Positions 45,782 through 54,392 are shown, counted from the stretch's first letter. The stretch: 64,000 bases of DNA from Cryobacterium sp. MP_M3 (GCF_015752155.1 NZ_JADOVI010000003.1:62001-126000); one strand, 5' to 3'. Made by a program: numbers and translations. Notes: generated by a model from the sequence alone, not told the origin.

Positions 45782-46786
45782 TCAGGCCTGGCAGCGGGGG
45801 CAGTAGTACAGCTTGCGGGCACCCATCTCAGCGAGGGTGATGTGGGTGCCGCAGACCCGGCATGGAAGACCCTCGCGCTTGTAGACCCAGTGCCGGTCGG
45901 CGCGGTTCTTCATGGCCAGCCGCCACTCGTCACCGTCGAGGTCGTCCATGGTCATCATCTGACCGGTCTCCACCCCGATTTTCAGCAGGTGCGCCCAGTC
46001 CCGCCATAAGCCGCGCACGGTGTCTTCCGGGAGCGACTTCCCCGGGGCGTACGGGTTCACCCGAGCCCGGAAGAGCAGCTCAGCGCGGTAGACGTTTCCG
46101 ATGCCGCTGACGACGGACTGGTCCATCAGGAGAAGACCGATGGGGGTAGGCTTGCGTCGCACGACAGCGGTGAACCGGTCCTCAGCGGCCGTGCTGTCGT
46201 CGAGTTGCGGGTCAGGTCCGGCCTTGTCGATCACGGCCTGCACCTGCGCCGGGTCGAGCACCTCGCACGCCGTAGGCCCGCGCAGGTCGGCCGACACCGT
46301 GTCGGTGAGCAGGCGCACTCGCACCTGGCCGACCGGCTCCGGCGGGAAGGTATCGAGTTGGTCGATCTCCTTCTCCTGCTCGGCCATTCGCACCCGGGTG
46401 CGTCGCGGCGCGCCGATGCTGTGCATCGAGTTCTCCCCCGTGGAATCCAGCACGGCCGCATCCAGCACGGTGGAGTCCACGTCGGTTCCGCGCTGGTTGG
46501 TCTGGCCCATCCGGCCGTTCGCGGACGCGATCGTCGCATCCATCAGGATGTCCCCGGCGAAGTCCCACGCGCCGTACATGCCCAAGTGCACCCGCAGCCA
46601 CAGCCCGTGGTCGAACTCGAGGAACATCTGCTTGCCCACGGCACGGGCATCCGTCATCACGTGGCCGTCGAGCTGTGCGGCACCCGCGGCGAAACGACCC
46701 TGGGGCGAGGAGAGATGCACCCTCCGGCCGACGAAATTGCGGGCGAACTGGCGGGCGATGCGGTGTACGGAATGGCCCTCAGGCAC
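45782..46786 (-). CDS. Fpg/Nei family DNA glycosylase (endonuclease VIII-like)
   Basis: Base-excision repair glycosylase/AP lyase. The 334-residue protein begins MPEGHSVHRIARQF, exposing the catalytic Pro and Glu after Met removal; it has the H2TH region (VVSGIGNVYRAELLFRARVNPYAPGKSLPED) and a C-terminal zinc finger with CRVCGTH and YYCPRCQA. The middle carries an insertion of about 50 residues rich in Thr/Asp/Glu (NGRMGQTNQRGTDVDSTV...) that is longer than in E. coli Nei. One base separates it from the rpiB stop. It corresponds to Rv2464c by position. Confidence 0.94.
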   Translation of the reverse strand: MPEGHSVHRIARQFARNFVGRRVHLSSPQGRFAAGAAQLDGHVMTDARAVGKQMFLEFDHGLWLRVHLGMYGAWDFAGDILMDATIASANGRMGQTNQRGTDVDSTVLDAAVLDSTGENSMHSIGAPRRTRVRMAEQEKEIDQLDTFPPEPVGQVRVRLLTDTVSADLRGPTACEVLDPAQVQAVIDKAGPDPQLDDSTAAEDRFTAVVRRKPTPIGLLLMDQSVVSGIGNVYRAELLFRARVNPYAPGKSLPEDTVRGLWRDWAHLLKIGVETGQMMTMDDLDGDEWRLAMKNRADRHWVYKREGLPCRVCGTHITLAEMGARKLYYCPRCQA

Positions 46787-46787
46787 G

Positions 46788-47291
46788 CTAGCTCACGATG
46801 TCTTTGGCGACGATGTTCTTGCCGACGATGTCGCGGGTCGCCTCGTACTCGGCGAGCTGGCGGATGCGACGCAGGTGCCGTTCGTCGGCCGGGAACGGCT
46901 CGGCGATGAACGCGTCGATGAAGGTGATCGCCTCGTCGATGGTGTGCTGCCTGGCCCCGATCGAGATGACGTTCGCGTTGTTGTGCTCGCGGGCGAGCCT
47001 GGCCGTGTTGAGGCTCCAGACCAGGGCCGCCCGGGCCCCGACGACCTTGTTGGCCGCCATCTGCTCGCCGTTGCCCGAGCCGCCGAAGACCACGCCGAGG
47101 GCCTCGATGCCCGCGGTCTGGTCGTTGACGACGGCCTGGGCGGCGTTGATGCAGAACGACGGGTAGTCATCCAGGGCGTCGTAGGTCTGCGGGCCGTGGT
47201 CGATGACGTCGTGGCCGGCCTCGGTGAGATGCTCGAACAGGTGGCGGCTGAAATCGAGCCCGGCATGGTCGGTGGCGATATAGATGCGCAT
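46788..47291 (-). CDS. rpiB: Ribose-5-phosphate isomerase B
   Basis: Interconverts ribose-5-phosphate and ribulose-5-phosphate. The 167-residue protein has MRIYIATDHAGLDFSRHL, GGSGNGEQMAANKV and SLNTARLAREHNNANVISIGARQH. Like the M. tuberculosis enzyme it has Glu (in GNGEQ) rather than the Cys of E. coli RpiB as the probable base. First gene of the rpiB-glycosylase-PaiB-amidohydrolase run; position matches Rv2465c. Confidence 0.95.
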   Translation of the reverse strand: MRIYIATDHAGLDFSRHLFEHLTEAGHDVIDHGPQTYDALDDYPSFCINAAQAVVNDQTAGIEALGVVFGGSGNGEQMAANKVVGARAALVWSLNTARLAREHNNANVISIGARQHTIDEAITFIDAFIAEPFPADERHLRRIRQLAEYEATRDIVGKNIVAKDIVS

Positions 47292-47343
47292 GGGAAGAGT
47301 CTATTTAATCCGGCACCATTCAGCGTCGGTCACCCACGCGTGC

Positions 47344-47946
47344 CTAGTCGAAGATGGGCCCGACCGTGCGGGTGCGCTTCATTTCGAAGAAGCCGTCATA
47401 GCCGGCCACGGCGACAACGCCGTCCCAGAGCGCGAGTGCCTGGTCGCCCGTGGGCGCCGGGGACACCACCGGGCCGAAGAAGGCCACGTCGTTGACCGCG
47501 ATCACCGGGGTGCCCACGTCCTGGCCGACCCGGTTCATCCCGTCGAAGTGACTGGCCCGCATCTGCTCGTCGTTGTGGGTGCTGTCGGCCCAGGCCGCGA
47601 AGGAGGCAGGTAACCCGACCTCGGCCAGTGCGGCGGGGATGACCTCATCGGGCTCGATGCTGCCGCCCGGGTGAATGCGGGTACCGAGCGCGTCGTACAG
47701 CGCCTTGACGGTCTTCTGGCCGTGCAGCTCCTGCGCGGCCTGCACCAGGCGGGTGTATTTCAGCGCCCGCGGGAAGAAGGAACGGTACTCGTCGCTGACC
47801 TCGTTGTCCTCGTTGAGCACGGCAAGGCTCATCACGCACCAGGTCACGTCGAAACCGCGCAATTCGGCGACCTCTCCCACCCAGCGGGATGTCATCCAGG
47901 CCCAGGGACAGGAGGGGTCGAACCAGAACTTCACGGAGTCAGTCAT
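47344..47946 (-). CDS. DsbA-fold protein, Rv2466c (mycothiol-dependent nitroreductase) family
   Basis: A 200-residue thioredoxin-fold protein with a DsbA-like helical insert. M. tuberculosis Rv2466c reduces nitro-prodrugs with mycothiol through a CPWC site. Here the site reads FDPSCPWAW: the first Cys is kept and the second is Ala, so a monothiol (mycoredoxin-like) mechanism is expected. Other family segments: SRWVGEVAELRGFDVTW and NRVGQDVGTPVIAVNDVAFFGPV. ATG 47946 is chosen because TAGGCT ends seven bases upstream (leaderless); GTG 47952 would lie too close to it. Position next to rpiB matches M. tuberculosis. Confidence 0.9.
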   Translation of the reverse strand: MTDSVKFWFDPSCPWAWMTSRWVGEVAELRGFDVTWCVMSLAVLNEDNEVSDEYRSFFPRALKYTRLVQAAQELHGQKTVKALYDALGTRIHPGGSIEPDEVIPAALAEVGLPASFAAWADSTHNDEQMRASHFDGMNRVGQDVGTPVIAVNDVAFFGPVVSPAPTGDQALALWDGVVAVAGYDGFFEMKRTRTVGPIFD

Positions 47947-47953
47947 GGCCACC

Positions 47954-47959
47954 AGCCTA
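47954..47959 (-). promoter_or_regulatory. -10 box of the Rv2466c-like gene
   Basis: TAGGCT on the minus strand, seven bases before the ATG at 47946; leaderless arrangement without a Shine-Dalgarno. Confidence 0.5.
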
Positions 47960-48132
47960 GGTGCCGAATGCCCCCCGAATGCCCGGCGCGAGCCTCATGT
48001 AAACCCCTGTCCAGAGGCCCTATCCCCGGCAGAAATTCGGTTTGACGGCGTTTTTGCGCTAAAATTGCTAGTTATGCCCGAGAACGGGCCCCTTTACTTC
48101 ACCTGCGAATGACCTCCACGAGAGAAGCCAAA

Positions 48133-49716
48133 ATGCCGAGAGACCCCAGCACGACCGACCTGAAAAAGGGCGTCAAGAACGCCTCCGGGAAGATCAAGAA
48201 ACCACTTCTGAAGCGCCGCTTAAAGGTGTCCCACGTCAACGTGGTCGACCAGTCGCGCCTGAAGAAGGCGCTCGGCGGAACCATCGTCGGTAACACCATG
48301 GAATGGTACGACGTCGGAGTGTTCGGCTACCTGATCACGACGATGGGACCGGTGTTCCTCCCCGAGGCGGACAAGACCGTTCAGACACTCTTCCTGCTCG
48401 GCACCTTCGCTGCCACGTTCATCGCCCGCCCGCTCGGTGGAGTCTTCTTCGGCTGGCTCGGCGACAAGATCGGCCGGCAGAAGGTGCTGTCGATGACGCT
48501 GATGCTGATGGCCGCCTCCACCTTCGCGGTCGGCCTGCTCCCGAGCTACGCCATGGTCGGCATGCTCGCCGCGGCCCTGCTGGTCTTCACGAAGCTCGTC
48601 CAGGGCTTCTCGACCGGTGGCGAGTACGCCGGCGCCACCACGTTCGTCAGCGAGCACTCCCCCGACAAGCACCGCGGATTCTTCGCGAGCCTGCTCGACA
48701 TGGGCAGCTACCTCGGTTTCGCGATCGGTGCCGCGCTCGTGTCGGTGCTCCAGGTCACGCTCGGGCAGCCTGTCATGGAGGACTGGGGCTGGAGGCTTCC
48801 GTTCCTCATCGCCGGACCGCTCGGCCTGATCGCAATCTGGTTCCGAATGAAGATCGAGGAATCTCCCACGTTCCAGGCCACCCTGGACGCCAAGGACGCC
48901 CTCGCCAGTGATCCCTCGACGACCGATTCGCCTGCCGCCAACGGCCCGCTCTCCATTTTCAAGGCGCACTGGCGCGGAATCATCGTCGCGATGATCCTCG
49001 TCGCCGCCGCGAACACGCTCGGCTACGCCCTCACCTCGTACATGCCGACATACCTCACCAGCACCAAGGGGTACGACGAGTTGCACGGCACGCTGCTGAC
49101 CATCCCGATCCTCGTGGTCATGTCGCTCTGCATCCCGCTGACCGGCAGGCTCTCCGACAAGATCGGCCGCCGCCCGGTGCTCTGGATGGGCTCGATCACG
49201 GCCATCGTGTTCGCCATTCCGGCCTTCCTGCTCATCGGCGTCGGCGAGATCTGGTCCACACTGATCGGTCTGGCGCTGATCGCTCTCCCGGTCACCTTCT
49301 ATGTGGCCAACCTGGCTTCCGCCCTGCCGGCACTCTTCCCGACCGAGAGCCGCTATGGCGCAATGGGAATCGCGTACAACTTCTCCGTCGCGATCTTCGG
49401 TGGCACCACGCCGTTCATCATCGCGGCGCTGATCGCGGCCACCGGCGATGACATGATGCCGGCGTACTACCTGATGGGAACATCCGTCATCGGCGGAATC
49501 GCGATCTTCTTCATGCGTGAGACCGCGGGGCTGCCGCTGCTCGGATCGATGCCGAGCGTTGACTCGGTCTTCGAGGCCCGTGAACTCGTCGCCACCCAGG
49601 ACGGCAATCCCGACCTGAACACCGACGAGATGCCGTTCGACCACACCTACGAGCCGCCGACGTCGTCGATCGAGCTTCCGGTGCTGGACGAGCAGCCGGA
49701 GCCGCTCAAGGTCTAG
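48133..49716 (+). CDS. MFS transporter, metabolite:H+ symporter family (ProP-like)
   Basis: A 527-residue transporter with 12 predicted helices. It resembles ProP-type osmolyte/proton symporters: GTIVGNTMEWYDVGVFGYLITTMGPVFLP, FIARPLGGVFFGWLGDKIGRQKVL, TKLVQGFSTGGEYAGATTFVSEHSP and GRLSDKIGRRPVLW. A basic N-terminal tail of about 40 residues and an acidic C-terminal tail of about 60 residues are present. Substrates are likely betaine, proline or a carboxylate; the sequence does not decide. ATG 48133 follows GAGAGAAG; the ATG at 48109 is an in-frame alternative. Confidence 0.9.
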   Translation: MPRDPSTTDLKKGVKNASGKIKKPLLKRRLKVSHVNVVDQSRLKKALGGTIVGNTMEWYDVGVFGYLITTMGPVFLPEADKTVQTLFLLGTFAATFIARPLGGVFFGWLGDKIGRQKVLSMTLMLMAASTFAVGLLPSYAMVGMLAAALLVFTKLVQGFSTGGEYAGATTFVSEHSPDKHRGFFASLLDMGSYLGFAIGAALVSVLQVTLGQPVMEDWGWRLPFLIAGPLGLIAIWFRMKIEESPTFQATLDAKDALASDPSTTDSPAANGPLSIFKAHWRGIIVAMILVAAANTLGYALTSYMPTYLTSTKGYDELHGTLLTIPILVVMSLCIPLTGRLSDKIGRRPVLWMGSITAIVFAIPAFLLIGVGEIWSTLIGLALIALPVTFYVANLASALPALFPTESRYGAMGIAYNFSVAIFGGTTPFIIAALIAATGDDMMPAYYLMGTSVIGGIAIFFMRETAGLPLLGSMPSVDSVFEARELVATQDGNPDLNTDEMPFDHTYEPPTSSIELPVLDEQPEPLKV

Positions 49717-49734
49717 TCCCACCCGCTCCACCAT

Positions 49735-49796
49735 TTGTTGTCCGAACGGACAACAGTTGCCGGCACACCGGCAACTGTTGTCCGGCCGGGCAACAG
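49735..49796. repeat. 62-bp palindrome upstream of the zinc-ribbon SDR gene
   Basis: Two 29-base arms (49735-49763 and 49768-49796) pair in 25 positions around a four-base loop CACA. The left arm also contains the perfect small palindrome GTTGTCCG-AA-CGGACAAC. The element lies between the ProP-like gene and the -10 of the next gene. It aligns end to end with the palindrome at 30677-30740, about 70% by eye. Confidence 0.85.
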
Positions 49797-49815
49797 TTGG
49801 TTCGGGAGAGGCTCG

Positions 49816-49830
49816 TAGACTTATCGGATG
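49816..49830 (+). promoter_or_regulatory. -10 box and leaderless start of the zinc-ribbon SDR gene
   Basis: TAGACT at 49816-49821 followed after six bases by ATG 49828; no Shine-Dalgarno. The -10 begins 20 bases after the 62-bp palindrome. Confidence 0.55.
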
Positions 49831-51327
49831 ATCACGACCGAGCCCGCACCCCCGACGGAGGCCGCACCCACCATCGACCCCGCCGAGATGGCGATCGCAC
49901 TGCGCGTGCTCGCCTCACTGAGCGAGATCGACCCCGAAGACCCCGACTTCGTCACCGTGCGGCAGGCCACCGCCAAGATGTTCAAGTCGGTGAAGATCGC
50001 CCGGCGCGGCGAGAAGCGCCAGGCGATAGCGGATGCCGACCGTGAGGTGATCGCCGCGACCGCCACGGGCGCCCCCACCCGCATCGACGACGAGACCATC
50101 GGCGCCCAGTTGCGCCTCGGCACCGACCGGGCGACCGCGGGCGAGCTGCTCGTTCCCCGGGCCTGCTACATCTGCAAGCAGAAGTACACCCTCGTCGACG
50201 CCTTCTACCACCAGCTCTGCCCGGTCTGCGCCGCGATGAGCCACGCGAAACGGGACGCCCGCACCGACCTGACCGGCAAGCGCGCCCTGCTCACGGGCGG
50301 CCGCGCGAAGATCGGCATGTACATCGCCCTCCGCCTGCTGCGCGACGGCGCCCACACCACCATCACCACCCGGTTCCCGCGCGACGCGGTGCGCCGGTTC
50401 AGCGCCATGCCGGATTCGGCCGACTGGCTGCACCGCCTGCGCATCGTCGGGATCGACCTGCGCGACCCGGCCCAGGTGATCGGCCTGGCCGACTCCGTCG
50501 CGGCGGCCGGCCCGCTCGACATCCTGATCAACAACGCGGCCCAGACCGTGCGTCGCTCCCCCGGCTCCTACTCGATGCTGGTCGAGGCCGAGTCGTCGCC
50601 GCTGCCGGACGGGAGCATCCCCGAGATCGTCAGCTTCGGCCACACCAATGACGCGCACCCGACCGCCCTGGCGGCGTCGGTGACCAGCCACCCGATCCTG
50701 GCCGCCGCGGCCGCCGGCTCGGCCGCGTCCGTGCTGACCGCCGACGACCTCACCGCCCTGGCCCTCGCCCCCGGCTCCTCGTCGCTCGAACGCCTCGCCG
50801 CGGGCACCGCCATCGACGCCGGCGGGCTCGTTCCCGACCTGCATGAGGCGAACAGCTGGACCGCGAACGTCGAAGACGTCGACCCGCTCGAGATGCTCGA
50901 GGTGCAGCTCTGCAACACCACCGCGCCGTTCCTGCTGGTGAGCCGCCTGCGTGCGTCGATGGCCGCATCCGGCGCCCGGCGAACCTACATCGTCAACGTG
51001 TCCGCGATGGAGGGCGTGTTCGGCCGCGGTTACAAGGGTCCCGGCCACCCGCACACCAACATGGCCAAGGCCGCGCTGAACATGCTCACCCGCACCAGCG
51101 CGAAGGAGATGCTCTCCGACCGCATCCTGATGACGAGCGTCGACACGGGCTGGATCACCGACGAACGCCCGCACCCCACCAAGGTGCGCCTCGCCGAGGA
51201 GGGCTTCCACGCCCCCCTCGACCTCGTCGACGGTGCGGCGCGCGTCTACGACCCGATCGTGCGCGGCGAGGCCGGCGAAGACCTGTGCGGAGTCTTCCTC
51301 AAGGACTACAAGCCCGCCACCTGGTGA
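49828..51327 (+). CDS. SDR family oxidoreductase with N-terminal zinc ribbon
   Basis: A 499-residue protein. Residues about 1-150 form a helical region and a probable zinc ribbon (CYICKQKYTLVDAFYHQLCPVC). Then comes a Rossmann fold with LLTGGRAKIGMYIA in place of TGxxxGIG, NNAAQTVRR, and the serine in NVSAMEGVF. The place of the catalytic YxxxK reads THTNMAK-type: Thr stands at Lys minus 4 (PHTNMAKAAL). A long insertion (about residues 250-340) sits between strands. It may act as a binding or regulatory protein rather than a classical dehydrogenase. The start is fixed by the leaderless promoter. Confidence 0.88.
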   Translation: MITTEPAPPTEAAPTIDPAEMAIALRVLASLSEIDPEDPDFVTVRQATAKMFKSVKIARRGEKRQAIADADREVIAATATGAPTRIDDETIGAQLRLGTDRATAGELLVPRACYICKQKYTLVDAFYHQLCPVCAAMSHAKRDARTDLTGKRALLTGGRAKIGMYIALRLLRDGAHTTITTRFPRDAVRRFSAMPDSADWLHRLRIVGIDLRDPAQVIGLADSVAAAGPLDILINNAAQTVRRSPGSYSMLVEAESSPLPDGSIPEIVSFGHTNDAHPTALAASVTSHPILAAAAAGSAASVLTADDLTALALAPGSSSLERLAAGTAIDAGGLVPDLHEANSWTANVEDVDPLEMLEVQLCNTTAPFLLVSRLRASMAASGARRTYIVNVSAMEGVFGRGYKGPGHPHTNMAKAALNMLTRTSAKEMLSDRILMTSVDTGWITDERPHPTKVRLAEEGFHAPLDLVDGAARVYDPIVRGEAGEDLCGVFLKDYKPATW

Positions 51328-51353
51328 GACCGCCCGGGCGGAATCCGAGCGGC

Positions 51354-51386
51354 TATGGTGGCTGGATGCTCCCCTTGTGTGATTAG
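51354..51386 (+). promoter_or_regulatory. -10 box with possible leaderless uORF upstream of an MFS gene
   Basis: TATGGT (51354-51359) is followed after six bases by ATG 51366, opening a six-codon frame (MLPLCD, stop at 51384-51386). The MFS start at 51458 lies about 70 bases downstream. The spacing equals that of other leaderless starts in this window; a function in attenuation is only a suggestion. Confidence 0.35.
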
Positions 51387-51457
51387 CGACCGGCTCGGCT
51401 TCGACCACCCGGTTCCTTCACTCGCGCCCGGCGCGCACATTCTTCGGAGTTTCGTCC

Positions 51458-52783
51458 ATGCCCTCCTCTTCCTCAGTACCCGTTCCGCCGTCACGGCCCC
51501 CAGACGCCGCCCGGCCGGGTTACGCCGCCGTGCTCACGACACCCGGGGTTCCGTTCGTCTTCGCGAGCGCCCTCGCCGGCCGCTTCGCGTATGCGCTCGT
51601 CGGCCTGCCGATGCTCATCGCGGTCGAAACAGCCACCGGCTCCTACGCGGTTGCGGGGGCCGCCATGGGCGCTTACGGGGCCACCGCCGGCTTCCTGGCG
51701 CCGCTGCGGGCCCGGCTGATCGACCGGTTCGGCCGCCGACGGATGCTGCTCACGCTCTCACTCTCCTTCGCCGTCTCCCTCGGCCTGTTCGCCCTCGCGA
51801 CCGGGACCGGCGACTCGGCCTGGTGGAGCATCGCGCTGGCCGGCCTCGTCGGCGCCGTCGCGCCGCCGCTCGGGCCGATCATGCGTGTGCTCTGGGCGGC
51901 TCTCCTGCCGGCACCCGGAATCCTCCGGACGGCCCTCAGCCTCGACGCCGTGCTGGAGGAGGTGCTCTACCTGGCCGGCCCGGTGCTCGCGGGCACGATC
52001 CTGCTCTGGATCTCCCCCAGCACGGCCCTGCTCATTCCCGCGGCCCTGATCGTGGTCGGGACCGTGCTGATGGTCTCCTCCCCGGCCATGCTGCCCGGCC
52101 CGGCCCCAGCCGAGGCCGACGGGAGCCCGCCGGGCGGTGCTCTTCTGACCGACCCGCGCTTCGCGGCCCTGCTGCTGCCCGTACTCGCGGCCGGGGTCCT
52201 CGTCGGCACGGTCTACATCGCGGTCCCGGCCCTGATCGGCGCCACCGCTCTGGGCGGCGCGACCGGCAATGCTGGTTCGACCGCCGAGGCGGGAATCGTG
52301 CTCGCTCTCTTCGCCGCCGGCAGCGCGGTCGGCGGGCTCGTCTACGGCGCCCTGCGGATCGGGTCGTCGGCACGACGACAGTTGTTCGTCATCGCCGCTC
52401 TCTTCGTGGCCGGGATCGCCGCCGCCGGACTGGCCACGTCGACGCTGGCGCTTGGCCTCCTGATCGCGCTGGCCGGGCTCTGCCTGTCCCCGATCATGAT
52501 CGTGGCCTACGTCGCGGCGAGCGACTTCGGCCGCGGCGGACGGGAGATCGAGGCGACGACCTGGGTCAATACGGCGCACAACGTCGGGGCCGCGGCCGGA
52601 AGCGCACTGGCCGGGGTGCTCGTCGAGGCGGCAGGCGCGGGCGCCGCGTTCTTCGGCGCGGCCGTCGTCGGGGCCGTGCTCCTGATACTGGCCGGGGTCA
52701 CCCGGTGGGTCACGCCCCCGGCGTCGTCCGACCGGCGGGCCGCCGCCCGCGTACACGGCGCGCCCAAGCGACAGGTCCGTTAG
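51458..52783 (+). CDS. MFS transporter
   Basis: A 441-residue major facilitator with 12 predicted helices; segments FVFASALAGRFAYALVGLPMLIAVE, FLAPLRARLIDRFGRRRMLLTLSL and ARRQLFVIAALFVAGIAAAGLA show the two six-helix bundles. It resembles drug/metabolite efflux MFS members annotated in Actinobacteria without known substrate. ATG 51458 (MPSSSSVPVPPSRPPDAARPG) begins a short soluble N-terminus; no strong Shine-Dalgarno is visible. The C-terminal end is basic. Confidence 0.88.
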   Translation: MPSSSSVPVPPSRPPDAARPGYAAVLTTPGVPFVFASALAGRFAYALVGLPMLIAVETATGSYAVAGAAMGAYGATAGFLAPLRARLIDRFGRRRMLLTLSLSFAVSLGLFALATGTGDSAWWSIALAGLVGAVAPPLGPIMRVLWAALLPAPGILRTALSLDAVLEEVLYLAGPVLAGTILLWISPSTALLIPAALIVVGTVLMVSSPAMLPGPAPAEADGSPPGGALLTDPRFAALLLPVLAAGVLVGTVYIAVPALIGATALGGATGNAGSTAEAGIVLALFAAGSAVGGLVYGALRIGSSARRQLFVIAALFVAGIAAAGLATSTLALGLLIALAGLCLSPIMIVAYVAASDFGRGGREIEATTWVNTAHNVGAAAGSALAGVLVEAAGAGAAFFGAAVVGAVLLILAGVTRWVTPPASSDRRAAARVHGAPKRQVR

Positions 52784-52945
52784 GTTCTCGTCCCAACTGT
52801 GACTAGTTTGGGGGGTCAGTGCTCGTCTGCGGCCTCCACGCCCTGCCGACAGGCTGCTCGCTCCCGACCCGGATGAGGTCAAACGGACCTGCGCAACGCT
52901 GTGCGTGCCGCCGACTGCCGATGACGACCGGAACGGAACCACCGG

Positions 52946-53590
52946 ATGACTGAGACGCCCACGCCGACCGAGGAGCTGTCGCTGCGCGACATGCTGGCCT
53001 CCCTCGCCCCGAGCGAACCACCGCTCGCCCGGCGTCCGCGGGCGCACGTGAGCGCCCACCCGGTCGCCGCGAGTCCGCTCTTCGACGAGGTCGAGTCCCG
53101 TCTGGACACCATCGCCGAGCATGAGAGCCTCGCCCTCGTGGCCACCGCCCTGGCCGAGCACCAGACCCGGATGGCACGGCTGCGGCGCATTCCAGCGGAT
53201 GCGCGCACCACCCACGCACCACCTGCCGAGGCGCCTCCCGCGCACCGCACCGCCATCGACCTCTGGGTGATGGTGTTCGGCGACGAGGACTGCACGCACT
53301 ACACGGGCGAGGCGCTGCATCGCCGCACCCTGGTCGATGCCGTGCCCCGCGCCGGAGAATTCCTCTCCCCCGGCCAATTGAGTCGGTTCGACACGCTGCG
53401 GCCGGTGGTGGAGCGCGTCGAGCACGCGCCCTTCCCGGAGAACTGCGCCACACCGACGGTCCTGGTGGTGGTGCACGTGGCAGCAGTGGCCGAATCGGGC
53501 GAGCGCCGGCTGGAACGACAGCGAGCGCTGCGCCATGAGGGGTGGGACATCGCCCTTCCCCAAACCCAGGTGACAGCGCCCGGAGCCTGA
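52946..53590 (+). CDS. Unrecognised protein, first of a tandem paralogous pair
   Basis: A 214-residue soluble protein. The N-terminal part has one copy of a motif ending PLFDEVESRLDTIAEHESLALVATALAEHQ; the C-terminal 105 residues (HRTAIDLWVMVFGDEDCTHYTGEALHRRTLVDAVPRAGEFL...HAPFPENCATPTVLVVVHVAAVAES) are very similar to those of the next gene. An Ala/Pro-rich linker joins the two parts. No signal peptide or membrane segment. I do not recognise a family. Start ATG 52946 has AACGGAACC upstream. A 162-bp gap before it contains a possible -10 (TAGTTT, about 52804). Confidence 0.75.
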   Translation: MTETPTPTEELSLRDMLASLAPSEPPLARRPRAHVSAHPVAASPLFDEVESRLDTIAEHESLALVATALAEHQTRMARLRRIPADARTTHAPPAEAPPAHRTAIDLWVMVFGDEDCTHYTGEALHRRTLVDAVPRAGEFLSPGQLSRFDTLRPVVERVEHAPFPENCATPTVLVVVHVAAVAESGERRLERQRALRHEGWDIALPQTQVTAPGA

Positions 53591-53655
53591 CCTCCCTCGA
53601 ATCCCCGAAGGCACGACCCCGCCACTGCTCGATGCAACGAAACGGAAAGCCGACG

Positions 53656-54387
53656 ATGACCGAAATCTCCACAGAACTCAGGGAAGCTCTCCTGCGCGAA
53701 ATGCGCAGCACGCTTCGCACCACCACCGAGCGGATAGTGCCGCGGGAACGGCCGGTGCTCGTGCTCGAACTCGGCAGCCCGGTCTACGACGAGGTGGAGA
53801 CACTGCTCGGGAGCGGCGCCGGGCGGGCAAGCCGCGGCGATCATGCGATCACCCCGGACGCCCGCGCGGTGCTGATCGTGGAGCCCGTTCACCCGGTGTA
53901 CGACGAGGTGGAGTTCCTGATCGGCAACGATGCCGAGCGCGTCAGTCTCGGTGCGGTGGCAACGGCGATGTTCGAATACCAGGCCGGTGCGATCACCCGG
54001 GGTCAGGTCGCTGAACGCTCTCCCGCGGTCGATGGGCGCCCGGTGCACTCGGTCACGAAGAACCGCACCGCGATCGACGTGCGCCTGCTCGTCTTCGGCG
54101 ACGACGCCTGCACGGAGTTCACCGGCGAGGCACTGCACCGGCGCACGCTCGTCGACGCCGTTCCGCGGGCCGGGGAGAGCTTCGTCCCCGGGCAACTGAC
54201 GGGGTTCTCCGCCCAGCGGACCGTGGTGCACCACGTCGAGCATGCCCCGTTCGCGCACTATTCCGACGAGCCCACCGTCGGGGTGGTGCTGCACCTCGCC
54301 GCCGTGGCGGAGTCGGACTCCTGGCGCCGCGAACGCCAGGGCAGGCTGCGCGCCGACGGCTGGCAGGCGCTCGCCGCGCGGACCTGA
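53656..54387 (+). CDS. Unrecognised protein, second of a tandem paralogous pair
   Basis: A 243-residue protein. It carries two copies of the N-terminal motif, RPVLVLELGSPVYDEVETLLG and RAVLIVEPVHPVYDEVEFLIG (about residues 33-57 and 73-97), then the shared C-terminal domain (NRTAIDVRLLVFGDDACTEFTGEALHRRTLVDAVPRAGESF...VGVVLHLAAVAES). So it arose by gene duplication plus internal duplication. The pair is 65 bp apart on one strand and ends in a hairpin at 54393-54413. GGAAAG precedes ATG 53656; an upstream ATG at 53632 is in frame. Function unknown. Confidence 0.75.
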   Translation: MTEISTELREALLREMRSTLRTTTERIVPRERPVLVLELGSPVYDEVETLLGSGAGRASRGDHAITPDARAVLIVEPVHPVYDEVEFLIGNDAERVSLGAVATAMFEYQAGAITRGQVAERSPAVDGRPVHSVTKNRTAIDVRLLVFGDDACTEFTGEALHRRTLVDAVPRAGESFVPGQLTGFSAQRTVVHHVEHAPFAHYSDEPTVGVVLHLAAVAESDSWRRERQGRLRADGWQALAART

Positions 54388-54392
54388 CCGCT

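Noticed and set aside
52773-52890. CAGGTCCGTT / AACGGACCTG inverted repeat around the end of the MFS gene
   Set aside because: Ten-base arms about 98 bases apart, one inside the coding sequence; probably chance.
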